NCBI GenBank assembly: GCA_021495925.1
Contig: JAKEKT010000106.1
Location: forward strand, 54,367 to 118,366
Source: Diplodia intermedia
Taxonomy: Eukaryota > Ascomycota > Dothideomycetes > Botryosphaeriales > Botryosphaeriaceae
Reading direction: 5' to 3'
Length of the DNA: 64,000 bases
A program made the translations under genes and the position numbers. Below the pieces are notes generated by a model, which saw only the letters and a program-made list of their open reading frames with translations, searched no databases and was not told the origin of the DNA. Below, one piece after another: positions 21,301 through 32,212 of this stretch; position 1 is the first letter of the stretch, and every line of letters starts with the position of its first letter.

Positions 21301-22572
21301 GGAAAAGTGTTAGGGGATGGAATGCTCCGTCACCTGCGGGAAAGAAATGACATGGAGGCTGCAGCGTAGGCTGCCGTGGAGCATGATGGAAGTGGACGGA
21401 GCTGCAGGCCGGGGCACGGCCGTCTCGATGCAATCACTGCCTTGAGACGAGTGCTTGATGTGGGGAAAGACGGGCAGGCATCATTGGCGCGGAGAGAGGA
21501 TCCTCGGCGCCACATGGCGGACCCGCAACGCGTTGATTCGCGAGGCGCGTCGGGTTGCTGGGACCTGACAACCGTTTGCCTCGACTACTCTCGAGCCGTC
21601 GCCCTGTCACCTTCGTCGTGCCACCACCCTTCGATTGGCCGAGTGCGCGTCCCTTGGAACCGTCACTCTCTCGACCGCCGCGCAAGAATTTGCAACTGCT
21701 CGCCCTGGCCCAATCCACCGCGTCCCGATCGCCTGCCGCCGTCGCAATTGCCTGCAGCCCGCCAACAGCTCCCGCCCAGCAACGAAGCAACCTCACGAAT
21801 GCCTGAGCGCCCGCATTGCTGTTCGCCGCCTTGTTTCGCGCCAGCCACGCGTGCCCCCCGCGCCAAACCCGCACTCGCCGTGTCACCCAGCTCGCCGCGC
21901 CACTGCTACAAGACGGCATAAATCGTGGAGGAAGGTCTGCAAGACGGCACGCTGGAATCGGGAGTGTGCGCAATATCGTGAGGGTTGCCATTGCCCGGCG
22001 ACTCGAAAACCGCAGTTGCAGGCCTGCGGGTTGAGTCGGCGCAGCTGCCGGTGGCCGTCGCAAGCTGCAAGGTCCCCGCGTCATTTGCGTCAGGTCCGGG
22101 CCAGTACTTGCGAAAAAATACAGGACCGTTAATTTCCCTTCCACGCAACTACCACCACGTCGCACCGGATTCACCGACCGAGGACCGCTCCGCGACAAAC
22201 AACCCTCTGCCGCCTTCATTGTTTTGCTTCGCACATTTCTGTACACCTGGGGCGGACCAGGGCGTGCATAAGAGGCAGGCATCGGAGAGCCGCACAGCTC
22301 TGGCCGACCATTTAGCGTTGCCGATAAGATCCCGATTCGGCCCTTTGCCTCTGCTGCCTAACCTTCCTGTCAAGGTATGTCTTTCTCAAGTCGCGGCTCC
22401 GTCCTCTTCGATGCCTTTCTCGCCTTTGCCGCCGTGTCTCGCAGAATCTACAAGCTAGATCCTGCGATTGCGAGAGCTTCCGGTCCATGTCTCAACCTCC
22501 ATCTATGTCTGGCCTTCTGCAATCTTGCCGTTGCCGCGGCGCGCTAATCTGTTGCGGCGAGCAGGATCCATC
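21301..22572. other. upstream region and leader of the FHA kinase gene
   Basis: 1.27 kb without a supported gene. A GTATGT..CAG pair at 22375-22444 could be a leader intron. Several upstream ATGs precede the kinase start, including an in-frame one at 22468. Confidence 0.45.
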
Positions 22573-25500
22573 ATGGACGAGGAACCAACCCAGCCCTCCA
22601 CGCAACAGGTCCTCGACCCGCGCCGCCTCGGAGAGAGCATATCCGGCCTGAAAAACAGCAACATTGCAGACATTCTATGCATTCTCACCCCGACCTCCCC
22701 CGCCGCCTTCGAAATCGTCAAAAATACCGCCAAAGATGCCCCCCAGCACGTCCTGCAGTGCCAGCCCGTCAACGGTTATCAGCCCAACACCCAGCCTTTG
22801 AGTGAGAGCTTAGAAGAGGCCGAGACCTTCATCCTCGACCGCCCTCCGCATGACCTTGCGCTGAGGTTTTCGTCTTCATGCAAGCAGCCATGGTACGGCT
22901 TTTGCTTCGGACGCAACAGAACCATGTGCGACGTTTACCTGCCTGTCGGACCCGACTCTGCAAAGCGCATCAGCAATCTCCATTTCATGATATATGTCAA
23001 CAAGCATGGCGTCCTCATGGTGGAAGACGGGTCTACGAATGGAACTTTAGTCGACGACGTCCTCCTCAAATCCAAGGGGAGGAGTCCCGACGCGCAGAAG
23101 ACAAAAATGATCCAGTCCGGCTCCATGATCACGCTACTTTGTCCGACACACGAGGAGATTATCAAGTTCATCGTCCGGCTTCCGGATATGACTGGGTTCG
23201 AGGAGGAGTATGCGGAGAATCTCGGCAACTACATGGCTACAGTCGAGGCTGAGAGGCTGGCAAATGGGAAGCCAAGGCGTCTGCAGAACGCAGGTGCAGT
23301 TGCTCGACGACCTGCGGTCAAAGCTGTCAACACCTTTGGCATGCACTGGAATGGCGGTCGCAAGTACAACGTTATAGACATTCTTGGTAAAGGGGCCTTC
23401 GCCACAGTCTACAAGATTGCACATGCAGAAGACGGCCAGCTACTTGCAGCAAAGGAGCTGGAGAAGAAGCGCTTCATGAAGAACGGACATCTCGATCAAA
23501 AGCTCGACAACGAGATGAAAATCATGCAATCGCTTACGCATCCCAACATAGTCCAGTACATCGACACGCATGACGTTGGAAACCACCTCTACATCATAAT
23601 GGAATACGTACCGTACGGAAATCTCTCCGACCTGCTCTCCGGGGGCAGAGCCATAGCCGAGTGCTTCGTCCAAAGGATGGCTTGTCAAATTCTCAGCTGC
23701 CTAGCCTACCTCCACAGCAAGAGGATTACACATCGCGACATCAAACCTGACAACATTCTCATCGCCTCGGAAGAACCGTTCAACGTCAAGCTTTCTGACT
23801 TCGGCTTGTCCAAAGTAGTAACAAACAACGACACATTCCTTAAGACTTTCTGCGGAACGCTGCTCTACTGCGCCCCTGAGGTCTTTCCACACTACGACAG
23901 CCATGGCAACAAGAAGCGTCGCAAGCCGGGAGAGACAAAGAAGAAGTTCCATTCCTACAGTCAGTCAGTCGACATCTGGTCCTTCGGTGCGGTACTTTGG
24001 AGTTCTCTCTGCGGAAGCCCGCCCTTTGAGGGTATCATGGATAATACCGGCCGCGCCATGTTCGACAGGATCATGGAGACCTCTCTGGATCCTACGCCTC
24101 TGCGAGAGGCGGAAGTCTCAGAGCCTGCTATCGATCTACTGACGACGATGCTCAGGACTGATCCTGCACAGAGACCCACAGATCTGGAGTGTCTTCAGCA
24201 CCCATGGCTCGCTAGCCTCGCCCAAGAGCTCGTCCCAGAAATCCTTCAGCCCAATCTCAATGCTATTCCCGAGGAGGACGAGGAAGATGACGAGGGCGCA
24301 GCAGAAGCAGCCGAAAACCAGTTTTCGCAGCTTAGCATCAACGATAGGAAGGCAGGCTGGGGACTCTCTAGCCAATTCTACGAGGACGATGAGGAGTGCG
24401 GCGAAGAGCCCGAAGCTGAGCCAATAAACCCACATCAGTCCAAGCGTCCTCGCGTCCGCCGAGACCCTCAGCACCCAAGGTATCAACCGCGCAACATGTC
24501 ACAATTTGAATCCAGCCCTGAAGAATCCCAGAACCCTGCAGTAAGGGCGTCCAATGGCGTTGACTTGTCCTTGGTCAAGCTAGCCGCTCGTGGTGCCGGC
24601 CATCTTTTTGGTGAGATCGACCAGACTGCCTTGGACAAACCCCGAACGCTGGACGACAGGACGAACCAGGCGGTGGGCATGGGCGACGATTCGAGCGAGC
24701 CCGAGATGCCCGACAAGAGCCCTAAGGCCAACCAGTCGATCAAGCGACGCAGTAAGACCCCGGTTGAGAGTCAAAGCACCCCACGCAAAGACCCTCGCGG
24801 CAACAAATCTGCTGCTAGTCTTGATGGTGCTGAATCGATGATCAAGGATTTAACAATGGATGACCAATTCGAACCGCATACCCCTACTGGCAGTATCCCA
24901 GAGACGCCGTCGCCATCGGATGTGTCCAAGCATGGGCCCAATGGCTCCATTACTCACGGCTCGCAAGAACAAACACCTAGACCAACAACAAACAAAAGTT
25001 TCAATAGGCAGATCAAGTTATCCCCACCGGGATCGTTGTGGTACGATCCGCACGATCCTTCGACCCACAACTTGGAATATGCGACCAAGATGAGCGGCAT
25101 CGACTTTGCTTCTGCCCGTAACGCGCCTGTGACAGAGCACTCTTCTCTCCCATCAACCCATTTCCCATCGGACGCGAGCGAGCAAGACGCAGATGAAGAG
25201 GACAATGACGATAACGACGATGTCGAGGATGCTATGGGCGGAGCTGTTCACTCACCACCCGCCACAGACCCAACCTTTCTTGTTCCATCCCCTCTTCTGG
25301 GAAAGCTAACGACCACGGACGACTCGATCTTCAAGGATGTACTCAGGCTCCAAAACCAGGTGGAAAGCTGGGGTCGCAATCCAGACAACACGCTTGTCTA
25401 CCCCAATGAGAACGAGACGAAAATCCCCAAAAACGCCTTCACCATTTGGTTCTACTCACCGGTCCCCGACGGTCTGGCAAGGGAGAGTAAGGATTGGACG

Positions 25501-25755
25501 AAAGCGTCAAATTTGAAGGTGGCAATTCATACTAACTCGAGGTGGGGCATCAGTGTCAACGGCACTCGGATCGACCCTCCCAAGCCGGACGGCAGCTACT
25601 CTTGGGGGAATCTCTACACTGGCGACATCATTACGGTCTTTGAAGTGGGCAGGAAGAAGCTGAAGTTTGTTTGCGAATTTTCCACTGGCGAGGCAGTTCA
25701 GCGCCGTCCTGAGGGATTGGGCTTTCAGGTTTTCCACACTCAGCCCTTGAGGTAG
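22573..25755 (+). CDS. FHA-domain Ser/Thr kinase, CHK2/Rad53 type
   Basis: Checkpoint-type protein kinase, 1060 aa, single exon. FHA domain about 95-170 with FGRNR, RISNLHF and DGSTNGT (phosphothreonine-binding loops). Kinase domain about 265-547: Gly loop GKGAFATVYK, catalytic Lys in AAKELEKK, catalytic loop HRDIKPDN (near 389), DFG in LSDFGLSK, activation segment FCGTLLYCAPE, then SVDIWSFGAVLW. The long Ser/Pro/acidic tail contains SQ/TQ-like sites. The C-terminus (about 935-1055) has a beta-rich segment (WGISVNGTRIDPP, YTGDIITVFEV) resembling a degenerate FHA fold, so the overall order resembles Rad53. The start at 22573 is used because the extension to 22468 is not conserved in appearance. 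The family is clear; orthology to RAD53, DUN1 or prd-4 is not settled. Confidence 0.85.
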   Translation: MDEEPTQPSTQQVLDPRRLGESISGLKNSNIADILCILTPTSPAAFEIVKNTAKDAPQHVLQCQPVNGYQPNTQPLSESLEEAETFILDRPPHDLALRFSSSCKQPWYGFCFGRNRTMCDVYLPVGPDSAKRISNLHFMIYVNKHGVLMVEDGSTNGTLVDDVLLKSKGRSPDAQKTKMIQSGSMITLLCPTHEEIIKFIVRLPDMTGFEEEYAENLGNYMATVEAERLANGKPRRLQNAGAVARRPAVKAVNTFGMHWNGGRKYNVIDILGKGAFATVYKIAHAEDGQLLAAKELEKKRFMKNGHLDQKLDNEMKIMQSLTHPNIVQYIDTHDVGNHLYIIMEYVPYGNLSDLLSGGRAIAECFVQRMACQILSCLAYLHSKRITHRDIKPDNILIASEEPFNVKLSDFGLSKVVTNNDTFLKTFCGTLLYCAPEVFPHYDSHGNKKRRKPGETKKKFHSYSQSVDIWSFGAVLWSSLCGSPPFEGIMDNTGRAMFDRIMETSLDPTPLREAEVSEPAIDLLTTMLRTDPAQRPTDLECLQHPWLASLAQELVPEILQPNLNAIPEEDEEDDEGAAEAAENQFSQLSINDRKAGWGLSSQFYEDDEECGEEPEAEPINPHQSKRPRVRRDPQHPRYQPRNMSQFESSPEESQNPAVRASNGVDLSLVKLAARGAGHLFGEIDQTALDKPRTLDDRTNQAVGMGDDSSEPEMPDKSPKANQSIKRRSKTPVESQSTPRKDPRGNKSAASLDGAESMIKDLTMDDQFEPHTPTGSIPETPSPSDVSKHGPNGSITHGSQEQTPRPTTNKSFNRQIKLSPPGSLWYDPHDPSTHNLEYATKMSGIDFASARNAPVTEHSSLPSTHFPSDASEQDADEEDNDDNDDVEDAMGGAVHSPPATDPTFLVPSPLLGKLTTTDDSIFKDVLRLQNQVESWGRNPDNTLVYPNENETKIPKNAFTIWFYSPVPDGLARESKDWTKASNLKVAIHTNSRWGISVNGTRIDPPKPDGSYSWGNLYTGDIITVFEVGRKKLKFVCEFSTGEAVQRRPEGLGFQVFHTQPLR

Positions 25756-26471
25756 GCTTCAGCCATTTTGTTGGGGCTTTCTTTTCTTTCGCGATCTTCA
25801 ACCTTTTAAGGTTTCTTTCCCTTTCTTGAGATATCCGAGCTGCATTCAGGTGTATATGTGGGTTTTTGGTGGAGATTCTTTCCTTGTTTTTCTTTTCTTT
25901 TTCTTCTTCAACGATGGGTTGAGAAGCTGATGGTTGAACCTCTGCTTTCTCCCCGCTCCAGACACTTGATAGCGGCTGGACTTTTCACACGTGGCGGCGG
26001 TATACCACAGCACATGCGAGCATATGCGACATGGCGGCTTTCTTTTCTCTTCTGATCAGAGCATCATCCTGCAGATTGTCGGATACGCCAGATACAGTAG
26101 GAGATTGAAATGAAAATACAAATCAACTCAACTACTACATGACAGTGAATGTTGGACTTGCACTTTAGCATCGAACCCACCACAGAGGAACGTCGTCGGC
26201 GATCGGTGTGTAGATCGGCGTCATGCAGCTTTTCGACCCCAAAGGCCGAGGCGAGCGAGCGAGTCAGCGAGCCAGGGTCCAAGCTTCCACCGGCCGGGGA
26301 AAGGTTAGGTGTGGCCACGCCGCAGTCGCACCGCACTCCGCACCGCCTCTTGCTACCACCACTCTCTCCCGACCCCAGGAACTTTCCTCGACCCGACCCG
26401 ACCCCAATCGTCCCACGTCCCCGACTCCCGCTCGCTCGCTCGACCAGACCCCCCCAAAAAAAAAGAGGACA
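25756..26471. other. intergenic, promoter of ERG26
   Basis: About 700 bp; T-rich 3' flank of the kinase gene, then C-rich sequence with a short A-run just before the ERG26 ATG. An in-frame-looking upstream ATG at 26223 opens a spurious fusion frame. Confidence 0.5.
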
Positions 26472-27738
26472 ATGGCCGCGCAGAACAAATCCCTCGGCCA
26501 CGTCGTCGTCACGGGCGGCTGCGGCTTCCTGGGCCACCACATCGTGAAGCTGCTGGGCGAGCGGCACCCGACGTCGCGCGTGTCGGTCGTCGACCTGCGC
26601 ACGGCGTCCAGCAACCGGCTGCCGCACGCCTCGTACCACGACGCCGACATCACGGACGCGGCGGCGCTGCGCGCGCTGTTCGCGGCGCCGACGGGGCCGC
26701 TGGCGGGCGCCGACGTGGTCGTGCACACGGCGAGCCCGCACGCCGTCGGCGTGCCCGACGAGGTGCTGCGCCGCGTCAACCTGGACGGCACGAGGAATCT
26801 GCTGGAGGCGGCGAGGGAGGCCGGCGTCAAGGCGTTTGTGTACACGAGCAGCGCGAGCGTCGTGTTTGATGGCGTCGTCGAGCTGGTGAATGCGGATGAG
26901 CGGTATCCGATCGTGGCGGGGGAGGGGCAGCCGAGTTATTATACGACGACGAAGGTGTGTATGGGGTTTTTCCTTTGTGGGGGTGGGGAACGGGGAGAGA
27001 GAGAGAGGGAGAGCAATTTGGTGGTTGCTAACACGCGAGACACAGGCCTGGGCCGAAACCGCCGTGCTCGAAGCCAACCGCAAGGACTCGTCGTCGGACA
27101 CGAAGAAGCCGCTCCTCACGTGCGCGATCCGGCCCGCCGGCATCTTCGGCGAGGGCGACGTGCAGCTGCTGCCGCCGATGCTGGGCGCCTACTTCCGCGG
27201 GCAGTCGCGCTTCCAGCTCGGCGACAACACCAACCTGTTCGACTTCACCTACGTCGCCAACGTCGCGCACGCGCACCTGCTCGCCGCCGCGGCGCTGCTC
27301 GCCACGCACGCCCTCGCCCCCACGATCCCCCTCGACACGGAGCGCGTCGACGGCGAGGCCTTCTTCGTCACAAACGACCAGCCCGTCCCCTTCTGGGACT
27401 TTGCCCGCGCCGTCTGGCGCCAGGCCGGCCCCCCCGTGCCCGTCGCGAGCACGTGGGTCCTGCCCAAGGACCTCATGATGCCCGTCGGCGCCCTGCTCGA
27501 GTGGGCCTGCTGGGCCCTCGGCCGCACGCCAAACCTCACCCGCGACCAGGTCCGCTACAGCACCGTCCGCAGGTACTACTGCATCGACAAGGCCAAGCGC
27601 CGCCTCGGCTACCGCCCCATCGTCGGCTTGGCCGAGGGCGTCAGGAGGGGCGTCGCCGAGGTACTGAGCCGCGACGGCCCCGAGTGGGCCTGGGTGAGGG
27701 GCGGTGGCCGGCCGCCGCCCGCGACGAAGAGGGCGTAG
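26472..27738 (+). CDS. ERG26: sterol-4-alpha-carboxylate 3-dehydrogenase (decarboxylating)
   Basis: C-3 sterol dehydrogenase of the C-4 demethylation complex in ergosterol synthesis (3-beta-HSD/SDR family, ER). Exons 26472-26954 and 27046-27738 give 391 aa. The NAD-binding motif TGGCGFLG is at residues 14-21, with VVHTASPHA next. The catalytic Tyr157-x3-Lys161 sits in PSYYTTTK, and the intron falls directly after that Lys codon. RPAGIFGEGD and the DFTYVANVAHAH region fit Erg26. A transmembrane-like hydrophobic stretch (MMPVGALLEWACWALG) lies near residue 310. The Pro/Lys-rich C-terminal end is followed by a (GAT)n run in the 3' flank. Confidence 0.9.
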
Positions 27739-28538
27739 ATGATGATGATGATGATGATGATGGGAAGCATGGCTGTTGGGGATTTTTGTTGACGAGGGGG
27801 CGTGGAGAGGTTGACGATGATCATGATGATGATGATTCGACCGGGCGGGGGAAAAAAAAAGACGCATGCATGACCCGCGAGGGTGGAGAGGGCGCGCCGG
27901 CTTCTTTTCTTCTCCTGCGTTTGTCCATTTTAGTCGTCTCCTCTACTGTCTCTCTCTTTCTCGAGGGAGAGAGAGAGAGAGACATTGATGGATACGGATA
28001 AAGTGACGGGCATGAATGGTTTTCTTGGATGTATGAATCTAGTATAATACCGGCTCCTGTGTGCATATATAATTGGAAGTCTTGTTTGCATTCTTTTCAA
28101 GTCCCTTTTCCATCAAACTGTTCGGATCTGCTACTCTCTCACAGTAGGTAGCGAGAAGAAGGAGAAGAATGAGCTCTTCCCAAACATAGTTCTCACCGGT
28201 GATGTTGTATCCACCCTTTCTTTACGTCGAACACTTGTAACAAGGGCGAGGCAGTTGAAATACTCACGTATCCGGCTGCTCTTGTCCGCAGATAAGTCGA
28301 CGACGTGCATTCCTGTCCCGAATGGACGCTTTTCAACGCCTCAACGCCGGGTTGAATGATGGTCATGTCAAAACAACACAACTGCGCAAAAGGAAGCAAA
28401 AAGACAAAGAAAAAAAAAGGTTCCAGCCCATTCCCACCCAAATCCGTCACTACCATGTTCTTCTACCTAGAACGAACCCCAAAAAAAAGGCGGGGTGAGT
28501 CCAAACAAAACACAACAACGCCAACCCCTCCATCAACA
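27739..28538. other. intergenic between converging ERG26 and palC
   Basis: Simple repeats: (GAT)n at 27739-27760, GATGATCAT at 27815-27835, (GA)n at 27964-27982, poly-A near 28408. No gene. Confidence 0.6.
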
Positions 28539-30493
28539 TCAATAATACCCCCTATCCCCATCGCCACCACCCGCAGCATAGTCCGCGCTGGTCCCGGGGA
28601 AAGCGCCGACGGGATCTCCTCCCGCCACCACCGCTGCTGCTGCTGCTGCTGCTGCTGCGTCATCATCGCCGCTGCTGCTATCATCGGCGTCGACGCCGGC
28701 GGCGGCGTCGCGTACGTGTTGAGGTGGCGGGGCGCGCATGCTGGCGACGGTGGATTCGTCGAGATGGGGGAGTTTGTAGAGTTTGGGAGAGTGGTACTCG
28801 CGGCCGGAGGGCATGCTGGCGAGGAGAGGGTCGATTGGCGGGATGGTTTGGACGCCGACCTTTTGGGGGTTGGGCGTTGTGAGTGGGTTTCCTTTCTCTC
28901 TTTGTTTTCAGGCGGGAAGGGAGGGGATGATGGGTAGGTAGCTGGGATGTGGGAGGAATTGAGATGACCGAGGGCGTTTCGGGGATGCGAACATGACGAG
29001 AGAAAGAAAAGGCAAAAAGCACAAGTCTTTGCAGCATGAAGAAAAAGGGAAACAACAACACAACTCACCGTATCGTTCATCTTCACCCACTTCTTCTCCA
29101 ACATGTCCACCACCCGCCCCTCCTCGAACCTCCCCGCATCGCTCCCCCAATCCGCGCCCTTTTCAATCTTCCGATCCTCCCTCTTCTCCGACCAGTCCTT
29201 CTTCAACCTCGCCGCGAACCCCTTCTTCCCCTTACCACCGCTCTCCTCCTCACCACCCCCTCCACCCGACGACCCGCCACCACCACCCCCACCACTCCCG
29301 CCAAACCCCAACTCCCTCCTCGCCGCCCTCAACCACGCAATCGCCTCGCCCGCCTTCCCCTCCAACTCAGCATCGATCCCAAAAAACCTGCACGCCTTCC
29401 CCCTCGCGGTGCGCCTCAGATCCTCCAAGTACCGGCCCAACGCCTCGTCCACCTTTGCGCCGGCGGTTCCACTCGCCGCGACCCAGCCCAACGCCGCCCT
29501 GCCGCGCGCCGCGTGCTCGGCCGCGGCCAGGCACAGGCGCGCGAACAGGTGCGCGCGCACGCGCGGTATGTCGGGCGCCTTGAACATCCAGTCGCGGCTG
29601 GCGCGGCTGCGGTCCTCGGCCACCGCCGCCGGGTACGGGTCGTCCTTGAGCACGGCGATGAGCGTCGCCTCGGCGAGCGTGAGCGACGCGAGCGCCGTCT
29701 GCACGCCGGGCGTCAGGTCCGGGGGAGGGATGGTGGCGGTGGGTGGTGGTTGAGACGACTGTTTTCTGCCGTTGCCGCTGGGGCTGGCGTCGCCGCCGCT
29801 GTTGCTGGATGCCGCCCGTTGAGGCATGCTCGGCGGGGGTGAGGGAGAAGGGTTGGTGATGGTGGTGGTGGCATTGCTGCCACTACTGCCGAGCCGCTGC
29901 ACCAGGTAGCTGTGGATGGAGTTGGCCTCGAGGAAGGAGCGCATGGCGGCGGCGACGGCGGCGGTGCGCTGCTCCGGCGACGGCGGCGCGGCGGCGTTGT
30001 AGTTGTACAGCGCGTGCAGCGCGGCGCGCGCCTGCAGGCTGTGCACGTACGCCAGCGACGCCAGCGCGAAGCCCAGCTCCAGCCGCAGGCCGCGCAGCTT
30101 GACCCGCGGCGGGTCGCGGCCGGGCATGGGCGACGCGCTGAGCGTGGCGCGCCATTCGACGGCCAGCTCGCCGCGCGGGAGCGGGACGACGTTGATGGCT
30201 TCGGTGCTGCCGGGTGGGATGGCGGCGGCGGCGGCGGGTTGGCCGCTGCTGCTGTTGCTGAGGCCGGCGTCCAGGGCCGAGAGGTGCGGGATGTACTCGT
30301 TGAGGGCGGTGGCGACGGCGGGGAGGTCGGACGTCTGCGAGGGCGGCGGCAGGCGTTTGTGCTTCTTGAGGACGTCGCGCAGGACGCCGCGGCATGTTGT
30401 TGCGGCGAGGGGCAGCGACGGGTGGGTCGCGCTGATGTAGAAGTCGTCGAAGGATATGGAGGACGTGGTCGGGAGCTCGAAGGGATACGGCAT
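28539..30493 (-). CDS. palC: pH-response regulator PalC (BRO1-like domain)
   Basis: Component of the Pal/Rim ambient-pH pathway that links the plasma-membrane sensor complex to ESCRT-III (Vps32) for PacC processing. Exons 29069-30493 and 28539-28859 on the minus strand give 581 aa. The N-terminus MPYPFELPTTSSISFDDF, the tract ATHPSLPLAATTCRGVLRDV and LKKHKRLPPPSQTSDLPAV are characteristic of PalC. The BRO1-like region includes EVEWRATLSASPMPGRDPPR-type sequence and LELGFALASLAYVHSLQARA. After a Ser/Gly-rich linker comes EDRSRASRDWMFKAPDIPRV and RAHLFARLCLAAAEHAARGR. The C-terminal exon (VGVQTIPPIDPLLASMPSGR) contains an Asp/Ala-rich run. Insertions make it about 100 residues longer than usual. 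Confidence 0.88.
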
Positions 30494-30982
30494 GTTGGAT
30501 TGGTTGAGGGGGTGGGGGTGCCGCGGCGGAGACTCGTGATATGGGGAATGGTGGATGGCGGGGAAGAAGGTGTGACGTTGGGGCTTTTTGGTGCCTGGTC
30601 GATCCCTCGCTCTTCCCCCGCGGATTAAAGTTGCGGAGTTTCTGATGGCCTCAGCCCGGCTTGGCCTCAAGGCTTGGTGCCTGCAGTCGCGGACAGATTC
30701 GGTGTCATGGTAGGGACCATTGGCGGTGGGAATGCATGGGGTAGGTGGAGTGGAGTGGGGAGAGGGCAACTGGCAAAATGTCGGGCAGTCTTCATCGCTC
30801 ACGTCTGCAGCGACTCTGAAAATCACATGCTCATTGAGGTCGCTGGTCTCTGCCCAGCATATCGATAATATGATACAAGCTCCCTGAGCTCGCCGGCCCG
30901 GCCCACGTATGCACACTAGAATCCTGCCGTGGGCCGAACATCCCCAATGCCGTCGTTTCTTCTTTCTCCACCCCATCCATCT
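30494..30982. other. palC promoter and 3' flank of the complex I gene
   Basis: 489 bp with no gene seen. Confidence 0.5.
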
Positions 30983-31440
30983 TTATTTGGGCGCGTAGTT
31001 CTGCTGCTGCCACATGTGGCCCTTGACCTTGGACTCCTTCAGCAGCTCAAAGTAGCGTTCTGTACGATGCAATCGCCGTGTCAGCCAATTGGACAGAACA
31101 AATGCCATCACTGCAGCCCCCCGCGCATCTCAAGTCGCCGCTCTTCAAGACCCCACATCCTCCTCTGCCGCCGTAAAACCGTGAAATGGGGGGCCGAAAC
31201 AGTCCGTCACTCACCTCTCAGGTGGCCGCACTTCTCCAGGTGGTTGACGCCCTCCCTGTAGTAGCACTTGCCCATCTCCTCGCGGACCAGGCGCGCCATC
31301 ATGGACTTGACCCACTGCTCGCGCAGCACCGCATCCTGCGCGGCCTTGAGGGCGGCGTTGTCGCTGTAGTCGACGCCGTCAAATGTCGGCGGCACCTTGG
31401 GCTTCTTCTCGAGGAAGGCGGCGGACTCGGGCGTCGGCAT
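30983..31440 (-). CDS. mitochondrial complex I 12-kDa accessory subunit (PDSW/NDUFB10 type)
   Basis: Supernumerary subunit of NADH:ubiquinone oxidoreductase in the membrane arm. Exons 31215-31440 and 30983-31059 on the minus strand give 100 aa. It begins MPTPESAAFLEKKPKVPPTF and continues DGVDYSDNAALKAAQDAVLR, EQWVKSMMARLVREEMGKCY and YREGVNHLEKCGHLRERYFE, ending QQQNYAPK. The two Cys in GKCYYREGVNHLEKC are the likely disulfide pair of an intermembrane-space Cys-x-motif protein. Length and order agree with the fungal 12-kDa subunit; the equation with mammalian NDUFB10 is family knowledge, not tested here. Confidence 0.85.
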
Positions 31441-31747
31441 CGCGTTGTTTCTGTTCGTTTCCGGAGACCTGAGCGGGTCGGTGCGGGCCGTGAAGGAGCG
31501 AGGGAGAGAGAGAGCGAGAGCGTCGGCGAGCAAGCAATTGACGACGCGCCGCTGCGGGGGGGAGGGAAGCTGGGGTGGTGGTCGGAGTTTTGCGGTCGTG
31601 GGTATGGTCCGGATGCGAAGCTGTCGCTGCCAGAGAGCTCTCTCGAGGATCGGTAATGAGAGGCACGTCGTTCGCTCGCCCCGGCCGGCGCGCCCACGCC
31701 CACCGCCAAGACCCGCCCGCCGATCCACCCGCGCCCTGTCTTCTGTC
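31441..31747. other. short intergenic region
   Basis: 307 bp, GC-rich, contains (GA)n near 31505; promoter of the complex I gene. Nothing else seen. Confidence 0.5.
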
Positions 31748-32212
31748 TCACTTCTTCTCAACACCACCACCGCCGCCGCTACTGCTGCTCTTCCGCAACC
31801 CGGACTTGATGATATCGCTCATCCTCCTCATCCGCCCTGACGACCGTTTGCCGCCGCCGCCGCCGCCGCTCGCCTCTCTCCCCATGCTCCCTGATCCCCA
31901 CGTCCTCCAAGCGTTCTCATCGGCCTGAGGGCTCTGGTATTTCATGCGCCACTTCCACTCCTCGAAGCGCACCTCCTCGCGCCCCAGCTCCGCCTGCGCC
32001 AGCAGCGCGTCGCGGCGGCGCCCGCAGTGCCAGCAGAGCGTGTAGAGCTTGCGCGTCTGGAAAGGGTGCGAGCGAGGCTCGCAGGTGGTGGAGAAGAAGG
32101 CGGCGGCCGCCGAATTGTCCGGGAAGGACGCGTCGCGGCATCGCGCCAGCGGGCCCGGCTGCCAGAAGGAGTGCCCGCAGGTGGTGAAGATGTAGAATCT
32201 GTGGTAGCACAT
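31748..32212 (-). CDS. small Cys/His-rich protein of unknown function
   Basis: 154 aa from the ATG at 32212 (MCYHRFYIFTTCGHSFWQPG). Cys and His recur in FTTCGHS, ARCRDAS, STTCEPRSH and LYTLCWHCGRRRDALL, which suggests one zinc-binding module in the first 75 residues. An amphipathic helical stretch rich in Glu/Arg/Trp (REEVRFEEWKWRMKYQS) and a Gly/Lys/Ser-rich tail follow. Many fungal genomes carry proteins starting MCY..., so I take it as real, but no function can be given. A longer upstream start at 32551 is possible and less likely. Confidence 0.6.
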   Translation of the reverse strand: MCYHRFYIFTTCGHSFWQPGPLARCRDASFPDNSAAAAFFSTTCEPRSHPFQTRKLYTLCWHCGRRRDALLAQAELGREEVRFEEWKWRMKYQSPQADENAWRTWGSGSMGREASGGGGGGKRSSGRMRRMSDIIKSGLRKSSSSGGGGGVEKK

